Of a stretch of DNA of 64,000 bases, positions 62,018 to 64,000 are shown piece after piece. The stretch is from Alligator mississippiensis (taxonomy: Eukaryota > Chordata > Crocodylia > Alligatoridae). A program made the position numbers and the translations under genes. Where the stretch lies: positions 38,068,781 to 38,132,780 of the forward strand of contig NC_081830.1 of assembly GCF_030867095.1 (NCBI RefSeq), written 5' to 3'. Position 1 is the first letter of the stretch, and each line of letters begins with the position of its first letter. Under the pieces are notes generated by a model. The model was not told the DNA's origin. It did no database searches and saw nothing but the letters and a program-made list of their open reading frames with translations.

Positions 62018-62100
62018 CAGCAGCTAAAAAAAAAAAAAAATAATAATAATAAGAAAGAAAGAAAAATAAGAAAGAAAAAAAAGGGAAAAAAGAAATCAAA
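62018..62100. repeat. A-rich simple repeat
   Basis: A poly-A run followed by TAATAATAA and AAGAAAGAAAG units. It could be the decayed tail of a retrotransposed sequence, but nothing recognisable precedes it. Confidence 0.8.
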
Positions 62101-64000
62101 GACAAAGGATCCAATCATAAATCAATCAAAGCACACTTCACGAGAAATGTGACCTGCAGAGCTGCTGCGCCAGAAAAGCCAATTCTGTGTCAGACTCAAA
62201 AGATTTAGAAAGATTCAAAAGGAAAGACCTCCCGGACACATCCCATAGGATGGGGGTTCATTTCAGCATTGGCTTATTTGGTACTTTGGTTTGTTTGATT
62301 TTAAAATCTCAGATTCCCCCAAGAGAAAAAAAAAGTGGAAGAACCCAGCTCTTTCGGTCTGAGGCTGCAGGAACTCTTATCCCATATCCCTCTCTTCTCT
62401 TTACTGGTCCCTTTTCCTCCCCTTCTCAGTTTCATTACCTGAGTTCTATTTTCTGGAGAAGAAACTAAGCTGCCTGGTTTTTCTGCTTTCGCACTCTGAA
62501 AAAGAAGAGCCCCAAATTTGTAACTCCTAGGCCAAAATAAGAATGGTGCAAGTAGCTACAGCTCCACTGACTTGCAGCTGCTTGAACCAAGTCTGAATTT
62601 GGCCTGCAAGACAGGAGTCTACAAGACAGCTAATGGCACAACTTCCACTTTCCCTTTGGGAAAATGACTGAAGCAAAACATCTTTCAGGTGGCTTTCTTT
62701 GGCAGAGTGAAATGGCAGCTCTCATCAGTTTCTTGAGCCCTGCAGTGCTTTACCAGAACAAGCTAGAGAAGCGCTTTTTTTCACTCACAAAAGAAAAACT
62801 AAATACTCTTTTCCTTTTGGTAGAGCTCACTCCCACCCCTATGGGGTGGCAGGGAGCAAACTATTCTCCCTCCAGGGTTTTCTGCAATCTGCTACAGTCT
62901 GGCAGCTTGGTTTCCCAGGCCAAACATTTCTGTATGGTTCCCACACTAAATGCTGCAGGCCCACAGAGAACACAACTTCTAGCCCTGCATGAGACAAAGG
63001 TAGTAAGAACTGTGGCTTTAGCAAACTCCTCTTCCACCAGAGCCCTGGCTTTTAGCTTCTCAGGCCAGTTTTACTCCCCACAGCTCCTCCCTGACTCTCC
63101 TGGAGGGATCCTCACCTCTGCCTGTTAGGGACAGCTGTCTGAACTACTTTCCTGCTTGCCCCATCCCTTTTTCACTTAGTGCCACCCTCAGTACTCACTG
63201 GTTCTCTCCAAATTCCTCTCCTAACTATTTGAGTAGACAGATCTTGCCATTTCACTGATTTAAAGTCAAACCTTGGTCCCTCCCAATCCATTCCAAACTA
63301 GACCAGGTAGAACCAGAGTCCCTCAATAGCCTGCTGCTCCTTCTCTTGCTGAGGCCTTTCTATGACTTAGTCAAGCAAATCACGGGTGTCAGGCTTCTTG
63401 CCCACAGGGCTCCTGAAGGAGCTGGGAATTCAGCCACAGGGCAAGTGGCAGTGATGCTATCCCTGGAGCTCCCTGAGCTAACACAGCACCTCATGTACCC
63501 ATAGGGGTTAATGTTGCTGCTGGTCATCTTGCTGCTGGAGGTATGTCTGGATCTGACCTGTGAGGAGCCCTGCAGTCTAGATCTGGCCCAGGGGGCCAAA
63601 AACCCCTGATGTAAGTAATTCCATGATACTCAGACTGTGGTGATTTCACCATCATAAGTATATCTGCTCTCAGTCCACACAGAACTTGGCAGAAGACCAT
63701 CCATTTGGAAGGACCTTTAATCATTGACAGATATCATGGGAAATTAGAACAGAAACCCAAATGCATTAATACCAATGGAATTCTGGGCTCTGTTCTCCTC
63801 TAGGTCACCTTCATAGCAGTCTCCTCTTGATTCTAGGTCAAGCCTGTAGCATGAAAACTCTTCTCACTAAAAAAATTGCTGGCTTCCAGAGGCTGCTATA
63901 GACTCTGGTATCTGCCTGTAGGCTCCATCTTTAGATATTACTCAGCTAGAGCAGCCCTTCCTATCTACAGTGGCCTCACCCACCCTCAGACTTGCAGCCC
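62101..64000 (-). other. Intron segment, mostly unrecognised
   Basis: No KIF1A exon was found. A possible hAT-like right end lies near 63575-63609 (reversed: CAGGGGTTTTTGGCCCCCTG). The next upstream exon must lie past 64000. Confidence 0.45.

Noticed and set aside
62018-62100. A-rich run as a processed pseudogene tail
   Set aside because: No recognisable coding or target duplication precedes it, so it is kept only as a simple repeat.
63381-63609. A complete hAT MITE
   Set aside because: The right end fits (CAGGGGTTTTTGGCC reversed), but the left end ACGGGTGTCAGG matches poorly and no target duplication is visible.

Overview
This is vertebrate nuclear DNA, most likely from a sauropsid reptile. 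The evidence is CR1 LINEs in both orientations (one almost full length, with an esterase-type ORF1), several non-autonomous hAT elements, an ancient MIR SINE and long introns. A crocodilian or turtle fits best and I lean to crocodilian, but that is inference from repeat content, not proof.

The only host gene I can support is the 3' half of KIF1A, the kinesin-3 motor that carries synaptic-vesicle precursors along axons. It lies on the minus strand. Twenty-two coding exons run from 55952 down to the stop codon at 8908-8906. Every junction keeps phase and the exons join into one open frame of about 839 residues. This part holds the post-stalk and DUF3694-type region, a long linker and the C-terminal PH domain with its short basic tail. 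The motor, neck, FHA domain and first coiled coils must lie beyond 64000. Nearly all introns are GT-AG; the one after the exon at 20550-20664 uses a GC donor.

Layout: 1-8905 holds the probable 3'UTR and downstream DNA, with an LTR-like unit near 1.7-2.5 kb. 8906-20664 carries twelve exons (12 to 22 and the last) in a compact block, interrupted by a truncated CR1 (14.6-15.9 kb) and a hAT MITE. 20665-42447 is a 21.8 kb intron with a MIR, a 0.9 kb hAT-like element, CR1 fragments and a 4.4 kb near-complete CR1 that appears to sit inside an older hAT element. 42448-55952 carries eleven exons, two hAT elements with recognisable target duplications, and a plus-strand CR1. 55953-64000 is intron with a truncated CR1 and one or two small hAT elements.

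No bacterial-type systems, CRISPR arrays, rRNA or tRNA genes were seen. The best observations are the GC-AG intron, a splice acceptor made of a C13 homopolymer, a tandem acceptor that toggles three residues, the CR1 with esterase ORF1 and two simple frameshifts, and a 1.07 kb foldback hAT element with a perfect 8-bp target duplication.
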